Source: Microbacterium mangrovi (GTDB taxonomy: Bacteria; Actinomycetota; Actinomycetes; Actinomycetales; Microbacteriaceae). Taken from it: DNA of 64,000 bases. Below, one piece after another: positions 39,829 through 48,933 of this stretch (its first letter is position 1; each line of letters opens with the position of its first letter). Both the position numbers and the translations under genes were made by a program. The notes below the pieces were generated by a model. It saw nothing but the letters and a program-made list of their open reading frames with translations, was not told the origin of the DNA and ran no database searches. The DNA lies in NCBI RefSeq assembly GCF_000802305.1, contig NZ_JTDK01000018.1, forward strand, positions 91,964 to 155,963, given 5' to 3'.

Positions 39829-40979
39829 TGGGCGCCTTCGCGCCGCGCGGGAGCGGCCCGGTCGGCGTCGGCTTCATCGGCACCGGCGTCATCAGCAACA
39901 CGTACCTCGAGAACCTGGGCAGCTTCCCCGACGTCAAGGTGCACATCCTCGGCGACCTGAACACCGAGGTCGCCGCCTCGCAGGCCGACAAGCACGGCAT
40001 CGCGCAGAGCGGCACCGTCGACGAGGTGCTCGCGCACCCCGACGTCGAGATCGTCGTCAACCTCACGATTCCCAAGGTGCACGCCGAGGTCTCCTCGAAC
40101 ATCATCGCGGCCGGCAAGCACGTGTGGAGCGAGAAGCCGATCGCCACGACCCTCGCCGACGCGCGTGCACTGCTCGACCAGGCGGATGCCGCCGGCCTGC
40201 GGGTCGGCATCGCGCCCGACACGGTGCTCGGCCCCGGTATCCAGACCGCCCGGCGCGCCCTGCTGCGCGGCGACATCGGGGTCCCGATCGGCGCCCAGAC
40301 GGTCATGGAGAACGTCGGCCCGGACATCTGGCACCCGAGCCCGGAGTTCCTCTTCGCCGTCGGCGCCGGACCCCTGTTCGACATGGGCCCGTACTACCTG
40401 ACGATGCTCGCCAACCTGTTCGGACCGATCGCCGCCGTCTCGGCCGTCGGATCCCGCAGCCGAGCGACCCGCACCATCCAGCAGGGCCCCCGCGCCGGAA
40501 CCGAGTTCCCCGTCGAGGTGCCCACCCACGTGCTCGCCGCCGCGCGCTTCGACTCCGGCGCCGTGAGCCAGAGCGTGTTCAGCTTCGACTCGCCGTTCGC
40601 CCGCATGGGGTACGTCGAGATCACCGGCACCGAGGGCACGATGCTCGTGCCCGACCCGAACATGTTCGTCGGCGACGTGAAGATCGTCGGCAAGCCGACC
40701 GTCGACACGCTGATGGCGGCCAGCGAACCCGAGTGGCACACCCTCGAGCCGGTCGGCGTGGAGGCCGGCCGCGGACTGGGTGTGCTCGACATGGCCCGCG
40801 CGATCCGCACGGGCGTGCCGCACATCGCCACCGGCGAGCTCGGCTACCACGTGCTCGACGCGATGGTCGCGATCGAGGGCGCGGTCGAGAGCGGCGAGTC
40901 GGTCGCCATCGAGAGCACGGTCGCCGACATCCCGCTCGTGCCCGAGGACCGCGACCCGCGCGAGGCCACCCTTGCCTGA
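39828..40979 (+). CDS. Gfo/Idh/MocA family oxidoreductase 1
   Basis: A 383-residue NAD(P)-dependent sugar oxidoreductase. Rossmann start VGFIGTGVISNTYLENLG (13-30), EKPIATTLADARALLDQA near 103-118 with the conserved EKP. The C-terminal domain has GPLFDMGPYYLTMLANLFGP, whose D-x-G-x-Y/H replaces the usual D-x-x-x-H. Likely oxidises an inositol- or sugar-type hydroxyl. TGATG overlap with the broken isomerase gene. Confidence 0.9.
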   Translation: MGAFAPRGSGPVGVGFIGTGVISNTYLENLGSFPDVKVHILGDLNTEVAASQADKHGIAQSGTVDEVLAHPDVEIVVNLTIPKVHAEVSSNIIAAGKHVWSEKPIATTLADARALLDQADAAGLRVGIAPDTVLGPGIQTARRALLRGDIGVPIGAQTVMENVGPDIWHPSPEFLFAVGAGPLFDMGPYYLTMLANLFGPIAAVSAVGSRSRATRTIQQGPRAGTEFPVEVPTHVLAAARFDSGAVSQSVFSFDSPFARMGYVEITGTEGTMLVPDPNMFVGDVKIVGKPTVDTLMAASEPEWHTLEPVGVEAGRGLGVLDMARAIRTGVPHIATGELGYHVLDAMVAIEGAVESGESVAIESTVADIPLVPEDRDPREATLA

Positions 40980-42060
40980 CGCGATCCGGGCCGGCTTTGC
41001 CGGCGGCGGCTTCATGGGCGCCGTGCACACCCGCGCCGCGCGCGCCGCGGGCGCCGACCTGGTCGCGATCACCTCGTCCTCCGCCGCCCGCGCCTCCCGG
41101 GCGGCGGAGGAGCTCGGCGTGCGCACGGGTGCCGCCACCGTCGGCGAGGTGGTCGCGGCATCCGACGTCGTGCACGTGTGCACACCCAACGAGCAGCACG
41201 CCGCCCAGGCGCTCGCGGTGATCGCCGCCGGCCGGCACGTCATCTGCGAGAAGCCGCTCGCCACGACCGCGGCCGACGCGCGGGCACTGGTGCGGGCTGC
41301 GGCGGATGCCGGCGTCGTCGGCGCGGTCCCGTTCGTGTACCGATTCCACCCGATGGTGCGCGAGGCGCGTGCCCTGGTCGCGTCCGGCGCGGTCGGCACC
41401 GTGCTCACGGTGGATGCCGCCTACCTCCAGGACTGGATGCTGCTGCCCACCGACGGCAACTGGCGCGCCCACTCCGGCGGCGGGGCATCCCGCGCGTTCG
41501 CCGACATCGGCTCGCACCTGTGCGATCTGGCCGAGTTCGTCACCGCCGACCGCATCGTGCGCCTGTCCGCGCGCACCCGGACGGTGTTCGCCGAGCGCGA
41601 CGGTGAGCCGGTGCGCAACGAAGACCTCGCGGCGCTGCTGGTCGAGTTCGACAGCGGTGCCCTCGGCACGCTGCTGGTGTCGCAGATGGCCGCGGGACGC
41701 AAGAACGCGCTCACGCTCGAGGTGCACGGATCGAACGAGACGGTGCGGTTCGAGCAGGAGCGCGCCGACGAGCTGTGGATCGGCCGCCGCGACGCGTCGC
41801 AGCTGCGCCTGCGGGATGCCGCGACCCTGCAGCCGGACGCCGCGCGCCTGTCGATCGTGCCGTCGGGGCATCCGATGGGGTACCAGGATGCCTTCAACGC
41901 GTTCGTGCGGGATGCCTACGCTGCCATGCGCGGGGAGACGCCCGACGGCCTGCCCACCTTCGCCGACGGCCTGCGAGCCGCGGTGCTGACCGAGGCGGTG
42001 CTGGCCTCCGCCGCCGCCCGCGGCGCCTGGACCGAGACCCCGATGGAGAACCTCGCATGA
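40972..42060 (+). CDS. Gfo/Idh/MocA family oxidoreductase 2
   Basis: A 362-residue protein starting at TTG 40972, eight bases inside the previous gene. Rossmann AGFAGGGFMGAVHTRAARAA, EKPLATTAADARALVRAA near 92, and the catalytic pair in RAFADIGSHLCDLAEFV (D-x-x-x-H). Two different family members side by side usually carry out successive oxidations or an oxidation-epimerisation-reduction sequence. A later GTG is possible but would cut into the Rossmann start. Confidence 0.88.
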   Translation: MPDAIRAGFAGGGFMGAVHTRAARAAGADLVAITSSSAARASRAAEELGVRTGAATVGEVVAASDVVHVCTPNEQHAAQALAVIAAGRHVICEKPLATTAADARALVRAAADAGVVGAVPFVYRFHPMVREARALVASGAVGTVLTVDAAYLQDWMLLPTDGNWRAHSGGGASRAFADIGSHLCDLAEFVTADRIVRLSARTRTVFAERDGEPVRNEDLAALLVEFDSGALGTLLVSQMAAGRKNALTLEVHGSNETVRFEQERADELWIGRRDASQLRLRDAATLQPDAARLSIVPSGHPMGYQDAFNAFVRDAYAAMRGETPDGLPTFADGLRAAVLTEAVLASAAARGAWTETPMENLA

Positions 42061-43070
42061 CCGAATCCACGCATCCCGTCACCCTGTTCACGGGTCAGTG
42101 GGCCGATCTGCCGTTCGAGGAGGTCGCGCGGCTCGCGGCATCTTGGGGGTATGACGGTCTGGAGATCGCGGCATCCGGCGATCACCTCGACCTGCAGCGC
42201 GCCGATGAAGACCCCGCGTACCTGCAGTCCCGGCTCGACATCCTCGACCGGCACGGCCTGAAGGTCTACGCGATCTCCAATCACCTCGCCGGTCAAGCGG
42301 TGTGCGACGACCCGATCGACTTCCGTCATCAGGCGATCGTCCGCCCGTACGTGTGGGGCGACGGGGATGCCGAAGGGGTCCGGCAGCGCGCCGCGGACGA
42401 CATGAAGCGGGCCGCCCGCGTGGCCCGCAAGCTCGGCGTGGACACCGTCGTCGGTTTCACGGGGTCTGCGATCTGGCCGTACGTGGCGATGTTTCCGCCG
42501 GTACCGGCCTCCGTGATCGATGCCGGGTACGAGGACTTCGCGACCCGGTGGAACCCGATCCTGGACGTCTTCGACGACGAGGGCGTGCGGTTCGCGCACG
42601 AGGTGCATCCATCGGAGATCGCGTACGACTACTGGACGTCGGTGCGCACCCTGGAGGCGATCGGCCACCGCGAGGCGTTCGGGTTCAACTGGGACCCGTC
42701 GCACATGATGTGGCAGAACACCGACCCGGTCGGGTTCATCTGGGAGTTCCAGGACCGCATCTACCACGTGGACTGCAAGGACACCCGCCTGCGGCCGCAG
42801 AACGGCCGGGCCGGGGTGCTCGGCTCCCACCTGGCCTGGGGCGACCCGCGCCGCGGCTGGGACTTCGTGTCCACCGGGCACGGCGACGTGCCGTGGGAGG
42901 ACGCGTTCCGCGCCCTCGAGGCGATCGGCTACACCGGCCCCATCTCGATCGAGTGGGAGGATGCCGGCATGGACCGCCTGCACGGCGCCGCCCAGGCCGT
43001 CGGGTTCGTCCGCTCCCTCCTCTGGCCGGTCCCCACCGCCTCGTTCGACGCCGCCTTCTCGAACCAGTAG
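42057..43070 (+). CDS. Sugar phosphate isomerase/epimerase (xylose-isomerase-like TIM barrel)
   Basis: A 337-residue protein. Metal-binding residues of the family are visible: E in GYDGLEIAASGDHLD, E in RFAHEVHPSEIAYDY, D-H in NWDPSHMMWQNTDP, D in YHVDCKDTRL and E near the end (ISIEWEDAGMDRL). ATGA overlap with oxidoreductase 2. It completes a catabolic operon of two isomerases and two dehydrogenases, as for myo-inositol or rare sugars; the exact sugar is unknown and no transporter is linked. Confidence 0.9.
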   Translation: MTESTHPVTLFTGQWADLPFEEVARLAASWGYDGLEIAASGDHLDLQRADEDPAYLQSRLDILDRHGLKVYAISNHLAGQAVCDDPIDFRHQAIVRPYVWGDGDAEGVRQRAADDMKRAARVARKLGVDTVVGFTGSAIWPYVAMFPPVPASVIDAGYEDFATRWNPILDVFDDEGVRFAHEVHPSEIAYDYWTSVRTLEAIGHREAFGFNWDPSHMMWQNTDPVGFIWEFQDRIYHVDCKDTRLRPQNGRAGVLGSHLAWGDPRRGWDFVSTGHGDVPWEDAFRALEAIGYTGPISIEWEDAGMDRLHGAAQAVGFVRSLLWPVPTASFDAAFSNQ

Positions 43071-43106
43071 GTCCGCCGCCGCCCGCCTCGGTCGCCCGTC
43101 CCTCCT

Positions 43107-43156
43107 GTTCCGCTGTCCTGAATCGCAGTCGGTCGCGCGATCCAGGACAGCGGAAC
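43107..43156. repeat. Family C palindromic element, copy 2
   Basis: GTTCCGCTGTCCTG (43107-43120) pairs with CAGGACAGCGGAAC (43143-43156). The loop shares GCA-TCGGTCGCGC with the copy at 8241-8288. Here it is intergenic. Confidence 0.9.
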
Positions 43157-43223
43157 GCCGGAGGGCGCATCCCGGCGGACGCGTTCCTGAGTCCGGGCTA
43201 TGCGACACCCTAGGATTCGGAGT

Positions 43224-44216
43224 ATGGGAAAACTGGGGATCGTCGTCGACGACGTGCGCCGCTCGTTCGGCGAGGTCCATGCCGTCCGCGGCATGAGCTT
43301 CGAAGCGGAGGCCGGCCGCGTCACCGGTCTCGTCGGGCCGAACGGGGCCGGCAAGACGACGCTGATGCTCATGCTCGCGTCGCTGCTCGCCCCCGATTCG
43401 GGCACGATCCGCTTCGGCGACATCGACCCGATCGCCGAGCCGCACCGCGCTCGCGCGGTCGTCGGCTGGATGCCGGACGCCCTCGGCGCGTGGTCGTCGC
43501 TGACCGCCCGCGAGACGCTCACGATGACCGGCCGCCTCTACGGCGCGACCAAGCAGGATGCCGCGTCCCGCGCGGCCGGCCTGCTCGACCGTGTGGGTCT
43601 CGCCGACCTCGCCGACGCCCCGGCGCGGGTGCTCTCACGTGGCCAGAAGCAGCGCCTGGGACTCGCCCGCGCGCTGGTGCACGACCCGCAGGTGCTGCTG
43701 CTCGACGAGCCCGCCTCCGGCCTGGATCCGCAGGCGCGCATCGAGTTGCGCGGGATGCTGCGCGGGTTCGCGGCCGAGGGGCGCACCGTGCTGCTGTCCA
43801 GCCACGTGCTGTCGGAGCTCGAAGAGGTCGTCGACACCGCGGTGTTCGTCGAGGCGGGCACGACCGTCGCCGCCGACCGTGTCGCCGCGGCGGCGCACAC
43901 GTCGCGCGAGTGGCGCCTGCGGATCGCCGGGACCACGGCCGACGCCGAACGGGAGCGGGTGGCATCCGTCCTCGGCATCCCGGCCGGGGTCGACCGTCAG
44001 GACATCCTCATCACGCTGGCGGGGGAGCAGGCCGCGGTCGAGGCGCTGCGCACGTTGGTTCAGGCCGGCGTCCCCGTCGTCGAGTTCGCCCCGGCGACCG
44101 GCTCGCTCGAGCACGCCTTCCTCGACCTGCAGCAACCCGGGCCGCCGCCGGCATCACCGCCGAGCCCGGCCCCGCCCGTCGATCCCACCGCGCCGACCGA
44201 GGGGGACGCCGCATGA
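43224..44216 (+). CDS. ABC exporter ATPase (CcmA/NatA type)
   Basis: A 330-residue ATPase. Walker A GPNGAGKTTLMLML (near 39-47), signature LSRGQKQRLGLARALVHDPQVLLLDEPASGLDP (near 137-168), switch SSHVLSELEE. A C-terminal DUF4162-like region is followed by a Pro-rich tail. ATGA overlap with its permease. This ABC-2 type pair is usually an exporter for antibiotics, lipids or sodium; substrate unknown. Confidence 0.92.
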   Translation: MGKLGIVVDDVRRSFGEVHAVRGMSFEAEAGRVTGLVGPNGAGKTTLMLMLASLLAPDSGTIRFGDIDPIAEPHRARAVVGWMPDALGAWSSLTARETLTMTGRLYGATKQDAASRAAGLLDRVGLADLADAPARVLSRGQKQRLGLARALVHDPQVLLLDEPASGLDPQARIELRGMLRGFAAEGRTVLLSSHVLSELEEVVDTAVFVEAGTTVAADRVAAAAHTSREWRLRIAGTTADAERERVASVLGIPAGVDRQDILITLAGEQAAVEALRTLVQAGVPVVEFAPATGSLEHAFLDLQQPGPPPASPPSPAPPVDPTAPTEGDAA

Positions 44217-45253
44217 ACCTCCGTCGCCTGGGTACCGTGATCGCCCTCGAGCTGACGCAGCGCGTCCGCAGTGTCGCATGGTACGTCCTGCTCGGCGTGT
44301 TCGCCGTGCTGCTGCTCGCCGTCACTCTGCTGACGTTCGCCGCCGCCGGGGGCCAGCCCGACTCCGGCGGAAACGTCTACTCGGTCATCGTCTACATCGT
44401 GCTGCTGCTGGTCGTGCTCGTCTCGCCGACGCTCGCGGGCAACGCCATCAACGGCGACCGGGATGCCGCCACCCTCGCCCCCGTGCAGGTCACGCTCACG
44501 ACGACCCCCGAGATTGTGATCGGCAAGCTGATCGCCGCCTGGATCGCCGGACTCGCGTTCGTCGTCGTGGCGATCCCGTTCGTCGTCGTCGCCGTCATCG
44601 CCGGCGGCGTCTCGCCGCTCACCGCGCTGGTGTCGGCGCTGGTGCTGATCCTCGAGATCGGCGTGGTCGCCGCGATCGGCGTGGGGCTCAGCGGCATCCT
44701 CTCCCGGCCGCTGTTCTCGGTCGCCAGCACGTATCTCGTCGTCGCCGCGCTGGTCATCGGCACGGTGATCGCGTTCGGTCTCTCGGGGCTCGCGTCCCAG
44801 ACCCAGGTCACCGTGCACAGCAGAGACGTGATCTACGACGACCAGGGCAATGCGACCGACCAGTGCGGCCAGTGGTCCACCGACACCTACGACCAGCCGC
44901 GATTCGACAGGGTGTGGTGGATGCTGGCCCCGAACCCGTTCGTCATCCTGTCCGACGCCACTCCGGCGCGATTCGAGTCGGCCGGATACCCGCTCGACGC
45001 CTTCTCGGGGCTCAAGCTGGCGGTGCGCCAGGCGCAGATCCCGCCGAAGTCAGTGGAGCACTACGACGGCTGCAAGGCGGGCGGGGACGTTCCACCCGAG
45101 ACCGAGCCGTTCAAGGTGCTGGCGGAGACCACGCCGAGCTGGGCGGTCGGGGTCGCGATCCAGCTGGTGCTCGCCGGCGGCCTCATGCTGTGGGGCGGGA
45201 TGCGCACCCGCACGCCGGCCCGCCGCCTCGCCCGCGGGTCCCGCATCGCGTGA
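44213..45253 (+). CDS. ABC-2 type exporter permease
   Basis: A 346-residue membrane protein: segments near 22-45, 58-76, 107-130, 137-160, 167-190 and 318-336. Between the fifth and sixth is a large polar domain (about 195-310) with two Cys (DQCGQW, DGCKAG) that might pair outside the cell. Forms the transport unit with the ATPase encoded just upstream. Confidence 0.9.
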   Translation: MNLRRLGTVIALELTQRVRSVAWYVLLGVFAVLLLAVTLLTFAAAGGQPDSGGNVYSVIVYIVLLLVVLVSPTLAGNAINGDRDAATLAPVQVTLTTTPEIVIGKLIAAWIAGLAFVVVAIPFVVVAVIAGGVSPLTALVSALVLILEIGVVAAIGVGLSGILSRPLFSVASTYLVVAALVIGTVIAFGLSGLASQTQVTVHSRDVIYDDQGNATDQCGQWSTDTYDQPRFDRVWWMLAPNPFVILSDATPARFESAGYPLDAFSGLKLAVRQAQIPPKSVEHYDGCKAGGDVPPETEPFKVLAETTPSWAVGVAIQLVLAGGLMLWGGMRTRTPARRLARGSRIA

Positions 45254-45343
45254 CGAACGCAGGACCGATCCGTCCGACGCCGACCCGTCCCCGCAGGATT
45301 CCGCGGGTCGGCACCACTGGCTCGGCGATCGGTCCTGCGTTCG
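45254..45343. repeat. Family D palindromic element, copy 3
   Basis: CGAACGCAGGACCGATC (45254-45270) and GATCGGTCCTGCGTTCG (45327-45343) pair perfectly over 17 bp. Starts at the stop codon of the permease gene. Confidence 0.9.
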
Positions 45344-45372
45344 GTACAGGGATCACGGGCTAGCGTGGCATC

Positions 45373-46656
45373 GTGACCTCCGCACCGACCGCCGCCGCCC
45401 TCGCCCATGCCCAGGATCTCGCCGACTTCGTCGCGGCATCCCCGTCGAGCTTCCACGCGGCCGCCGAAGTCGCCCGACGGCTGACGGATGCCGGTTTCCG
45501 GCCGCTCGCCGAAGACGAGGACTGGCCCGAGCAGCCCGGCGGGAAATACCTGGTGGTGCGCGACGGCGCGGTGCTCGCCTGGGTCGTGCCGCCGGGTGCT
45601 GGGGCATCCACCCCGGTGCGGGTCTTCGGCGCGCACAGCGACTCGCCCGCGTTCAAGCTGAAGCCGAAGCCGACCACGGGCCGGCTCGGCTGGCTGCAGG
45701 CCGGGGTGGAGATCTACGGGGGTCCGATCCTGGCTTCCTGGCTGGACCGGGAACTGCGCCTCGCCGGTCGCCTGGTGCTCGACGACGGCACCGCCGTGCT
45801 CGCCGCGACCGGTCCGCTGCTGCGCCTCCCGCAGCTGGCCATCCACCTGAGCCGCGACGTCAACGACCACCTCACCCTCGACAAGCAGACCCAGACGCAG
45901 CCGGTGTGGGGGCTGGGCGCCGCCGACGCCGCCGACCTGCTCGGCGAGCTCGCGGCCTCCGCGGGGGTGGATGCCGCCCGCATCCGCGGGTACGACATCG
46001 TTACCGCGGACGCCGCCCGGGGCGCCGTGTTCGGCAAGGACGACGTGTTCTTCGCCGCAGGCCGCCTCGACGACCTCGCTTCCGTGCACGCCGGGGTCGT
46101 CGCGATCGCCGACGCGGAGCCTGCCGACCATATCGCCCTGCTCGCCGTGTTCGACCACGAGGAGGTCGGCTCCGAGACCAGGTCGGGCGCCGCCGGCCCG
46201 TTGCTCGCCGACGTGCTCGAGCGCATCCGGCTGTCGCTGGGCGCGGACCGGGTGCAGCAGCTTCGCGCGCTCGCCGCGTCGTGGTGCGTGTCGAGCGACG
46301 TCGGCCACTCGGTGCATCCGAACTTCCCCGAAAAGCACGACCCGGTCGTCAAGCCCGTGCTCGGCACCGGACCGATCCTGAAGATCAACGCCAACCAGCG
46401 CTATGCGACCGACGCGCCGGGCGCCGCCGCCTGGCACGGCTGGTGCGAGTCCGCGGGCGTCACCAGCCAGGAGTTCGTGTCGAACAACGCCGTGCCGTGC
46501 GGCTCGACGATCGGCCCGATCACCGCGACCCGGCTCGGCATCCGCACGGTCGACGTCGGCATCCCGATCCTGTCGATGCACTCCGCACGCGAGCTCGCCG
46601 GCGTCACCGACCTGCACGACCTCACGCGGGTCGCGTCGGTCTTCTTCGGCGGGTGA
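45373..46656 (+). CDS. apeB: M18 family aminopeptidase
   Basis: A 427-residue cytosolic metallopeptidase from GTG. Metal ligands: H in FGAHSDSPAFKLKP (near 97), D in GRLDDLAS (near 235), EE in VFDHEEVGS (near 266), D in SSDVGHSVHPNF (near 317) and H in LSMHSARE (near 400). M18 enzymes remove acidic or hydrophobic N-terminal residues during peptide turnover. Length is typical. Stands alone after an ABC exporter operon. Confidence 0.95.
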   Translation: MTSAPTAAALAHAQDLADFVAASPSSFHAAAEVARRLTDAGFRPLAEDEDWPEQPGGKYLVVRDGAVLAWVVPPGAGASTPVRVFGAHSDSPAFKLKPKPTTGRLGWLQAGVEIYGGPILASWLDRELRLAGRLVLDDGTAVLAATGPLLRLPQLAIHLSRDVNDHLTLDKQTQTQPVWGLGAADAADLLGELAASAGVDAARIRGYDIVTADAARGAVFGKDDVFFAAGRLDDLASVHAGVVAIADAEPADHIALLAVFDHEEVGSETRSGAAGPLLADVLERIRLSLGADRVQQLRALAASWCVSSDVGHSVHPNFPEKHDPVVKPVLGTGPILKINANQRYATDAPGAAAWHGWCESAGVTSQEFVSNNAVPCGSTIGPITATRLGIRTVDVGIPILSMHSARELAGVTDLHDLTRVASVFFGG

Positions 46657-46824
46657 CCGAGGTGGCGCCCGGTCCGGATGCCGCGACCCGGCGCCGGCGC
46701 CCGCCGACTCAGCGGTTCCTCGACGACGTATCAGGAAGCGTCCAGCTTCACTCCTGAGGGGCGTGGGTTGCATCGCGCACCCACGCGCCGCGCGGCAGCG
46801 CGGTCCTGACCTCCAGGAGGAGAC
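46657..46824. other. Leader region of the PKD protein gene
   Basis: 168 bp. A hairpin GCGTGGGT (46761-46768) with ACCCACGC (46779-46786) precedes an AGGAGGAG ribosome site at 46815-46822. The hairpin could end the aminopeptidase transcript or shape the 5' leader. Confidence 0.45.
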
Positions 46825-48870
46825 ATGCGAACGACAACGCCGCACTCCCGCCGCGCCACGCGGCTGGGTGCGGGAATCGCCACCCTCGCCCTCATCGGCG
46901 CGGGCACCGTCATCGCGGCCGCGCCCGCGATGGCGGACACCGGGGGCACCCCGATCACGATCAGCGGAGACCAGCTGATCGGCCAGGAGACCGAGCAGTT
47001 CAACACGTCGACCCTGTCGGGGTCGGCCGGGGTCTCCGCCACCGCGCACTGGAGTCAGCCGGCGGCCGTCTCGGTCGACTGGAACCCGGACCTCGTCCGG
47101 CAGGGGCGCTCCGTCGACCCGTCCGTCGCGTACCAGCGCACGGCGACCGGCACGCTCAGCATCGACTACCAGGTCCACGCGACCCTCACGCTGCACTCGG
47201 GCGACCCCTTCGGCGACGTGGATGCGAGCTTCACCAAGACGCTCACCGCCACCGGGCCGTGCGATCTGCGCGCGGACAGCACGTCGTACACGTGCCATCT
47301 CGAGAGCGGGAGCGTCGGCATCCTGGATCCCGGCGAGTGGCTCGGCGTCGGCCTCCCGTATGTGGACGGCAGCCTGCAGTCCGAGGTGACCATCGATCCT
47401 CAGGCGCTCGCGACGCACCGCACCGCGACGACCTCCTCGAGCATCGACCTCGGCAGCTCCGATCTTGCACTCGGCGAGAGCCCGCAGACCGACCCGCTGT
47501 CGATCGGATGCCGCGTGCCCGCGGGCGACACCGTCGCGTATGCGCACGGAGGCCTGACGGCGAACCCGGGCATCCACGTCGACACCAACCTCGCGCTGAC
47601 GGTCGGCATCTATCTGCCCAACCCCGTCACCGTGACCCCCGGGATCGCGACCGACCTCTACACCGGAACCACCACCATCGCGCACTCCGACTCGTCGATC
47701 GCGATGACCGGTGACGGCGACACACTCAACCTCGGCGCAGTGAAGGCGAACAACATCCCGCCGCAGCTCGGCGCGGTGACCATCTCGCCGAACGCGGTCG
47801 AGGGATCTCCGGTGTCGTTCCAGACCAGTGCCACAGGTCCCTGCGCCGCGGGGGCGACCTACAGCTGGGACTTCGGCGACGGCAGCGGGCCGGGGCACAC
47901 CGCCTCGCCGCAGCACGTCTATTCCGACAACGGCACCTACACCGGGCAGGTGGTCGTGACCGACACGACCGGGCTCACCGACCGGCAGGACTTCACGGTG
48001 CAGGTCGCCAATGCGGCGCCGAACGTGACGGTCATCCCGGGAGCGCCCGTCACCGTGCCGTGGGGCAAGCCGCTGACGCTGCAGGCCCAGGCCGTGGATC
48101 CGGGTTCGGCCGACCAGTCGACGCTCACGTACGCGTGGAACTTCGACGACGGCGACTCCATCGCGAACGGCGGCACCTCGGCCACGCACCAGTGGGCGAG
48201 CCCCGGTGACCGCACCCCGACGGTGACCGTCGCCGACAAGGACGGCGGCGCCACGACGAAGTCGTTCACCGTGCACGTGCGCGCGCACGACACGACGGCG
48301 TCGTACACCGGGCCGAACAGCGGGCGCTACAACGTGCCGATGACGCTCACGGGATCGCTCGTCGACGAGTTCGGCGCCCCGGTCGCGGGCGCGCCGATGG
48401 CGTTCAGCGTCGACGGCGCGGTCGTCGGAACGGCCACGACGGATGCCGCCGGCCACGCCTCCCTCGGGTACTCCCCGCAGGTGCTCGCCGGTGCGCACAC
48501 CATCGCGGTGGCATACGCCGGGTCTGCGAAGTACGACGCGGATGCCCCGGCCGCCGAGCCGCTGCAGATCGGCGCCGACCAGACGACCCTCACCTACACG
48601 GGTGGTCTGAAGGGGGCTCCGAACAAGCCGGTCGCGGTGTCGGCGACGCTCGTCGACTCGCAGGGGCGGGCGCTCGTCGGCCAGACGATCGTGTTCGCGA
48701 TCGGCAGTCAGCAGGTGACGGCCTCGACGAATGCGAGCGGCGTCGCCGCGGCATCCATCACCCTCACCCAGAAGCCCGCGTACTACCCGCTGACGGCGAG
48801 CTTCGCCGGGCAGACCGGGAAGTACCAGTCGGCTTCGTTCTCGGGTCAGTTCGCACTCAACAAGAAGTGA
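46825..48870 (+). CDS. Exported multi-domain PKD/Ig-like protein
   Basis: A 681-residue secreted protein. Signal peptide 1-37 (cut after AMA). Residues 38-310 are a beta-rich region with Cys pairs (GPCDLR, YTCHL) and no known motif. Two PKD domains follow: about 312-398 (YSWDFGDGSGPGHTASPQHVY) and 399-490 (YAWNFDDGDSIANGG). Then two Ig-like (Big_3/5-type) modules at about 492-586 and 588-681. No sortase signal or membrane anchor, so released or loosely wall-bound. Such repeats bind sugars or space domains apart. Confidence 0.85.
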   Translation: MRTTTPHSRRATRLGAGIATLALIGAGTVIAAAPAMADTGGTPITISGDQLIGQETEQFNTSTLSGSAGVSATAHWSQPAAVSVDWNPDLVRQGRSVDPSVAYQRTATGTLSIDYQVHATLTLHSGDPFGDVDASFTKTLTATGPCDLRADSTSYTCHLESGSVGILDPGEWLGVGLPYVDGSLQSEVTIDPQALATHRTATTSSSIDLGSSDLALGESPQTDPLSIGCRVPAGDTVAYAHGGLTANPGIHVDTNLALTVGIYLPNPVTVTPGIATDLYTGTTTIAHSDSSIAMTGDGDTLNLGAVKANNIPPQLGAVTISPNAVEGSPVSFQTSATGPCAAGATYSWDFGDGSGPGHTASPQHVYSDNGTYTGQVVVTDTTGLTDRQDFTVQVANAAPNVTVIPGAPVTVPWGKPLTLQAQAVDPGSADQSTLTYAWNFDDGDSIANGGTSATHQWASPGDRTPTVTVADKDGGATTKSFTVHVRAHDTTASYTGPNSGRYNVPMTLTGSLVDEFGAPVAGAPMAFSVDGAVVGTATTDAAGHASLGYSPQVLAGAHTIAVAYAGSAKYDADAPAAEPLQIGADQTTLTYTGGLKGAPNKPVAVSATLVDSQGRALVGQTIVFAIGSQQVTASTNASGVAAASITLTQKPAYYPLTASFAGQTGKYQSASFSGQFALNKK

Positions 48871-48880
48871 GCTGAGCGCA

Positions 48881-48913
48881 CCGGCCCCGCGTCGCCCGGC
48901 GGCGCGGGGCCGG
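48881..48913. terminator. Bidirectional hairpin terminator
   Basis: CCGGCCCCGCG (48881-48891) pairs perfectly with CGCGGGGCCGG (48903-48913), 11 bp, loop 11, directly between convergent stops at 48870 and 48934. No U-tract, as is common in high-GC actinobacteria. Confidence 0.75.
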
Positions 48914-48933
48914 GTGCTGTCCGTCGTCGCGGA

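Noticed and set aside
45061..48498. Open frame of 1145 codons on the minus strand
   Set aside because: Antisense to the ABC permease, M18 peptidase and PKD protein; composition is typical of an antisense shadow.
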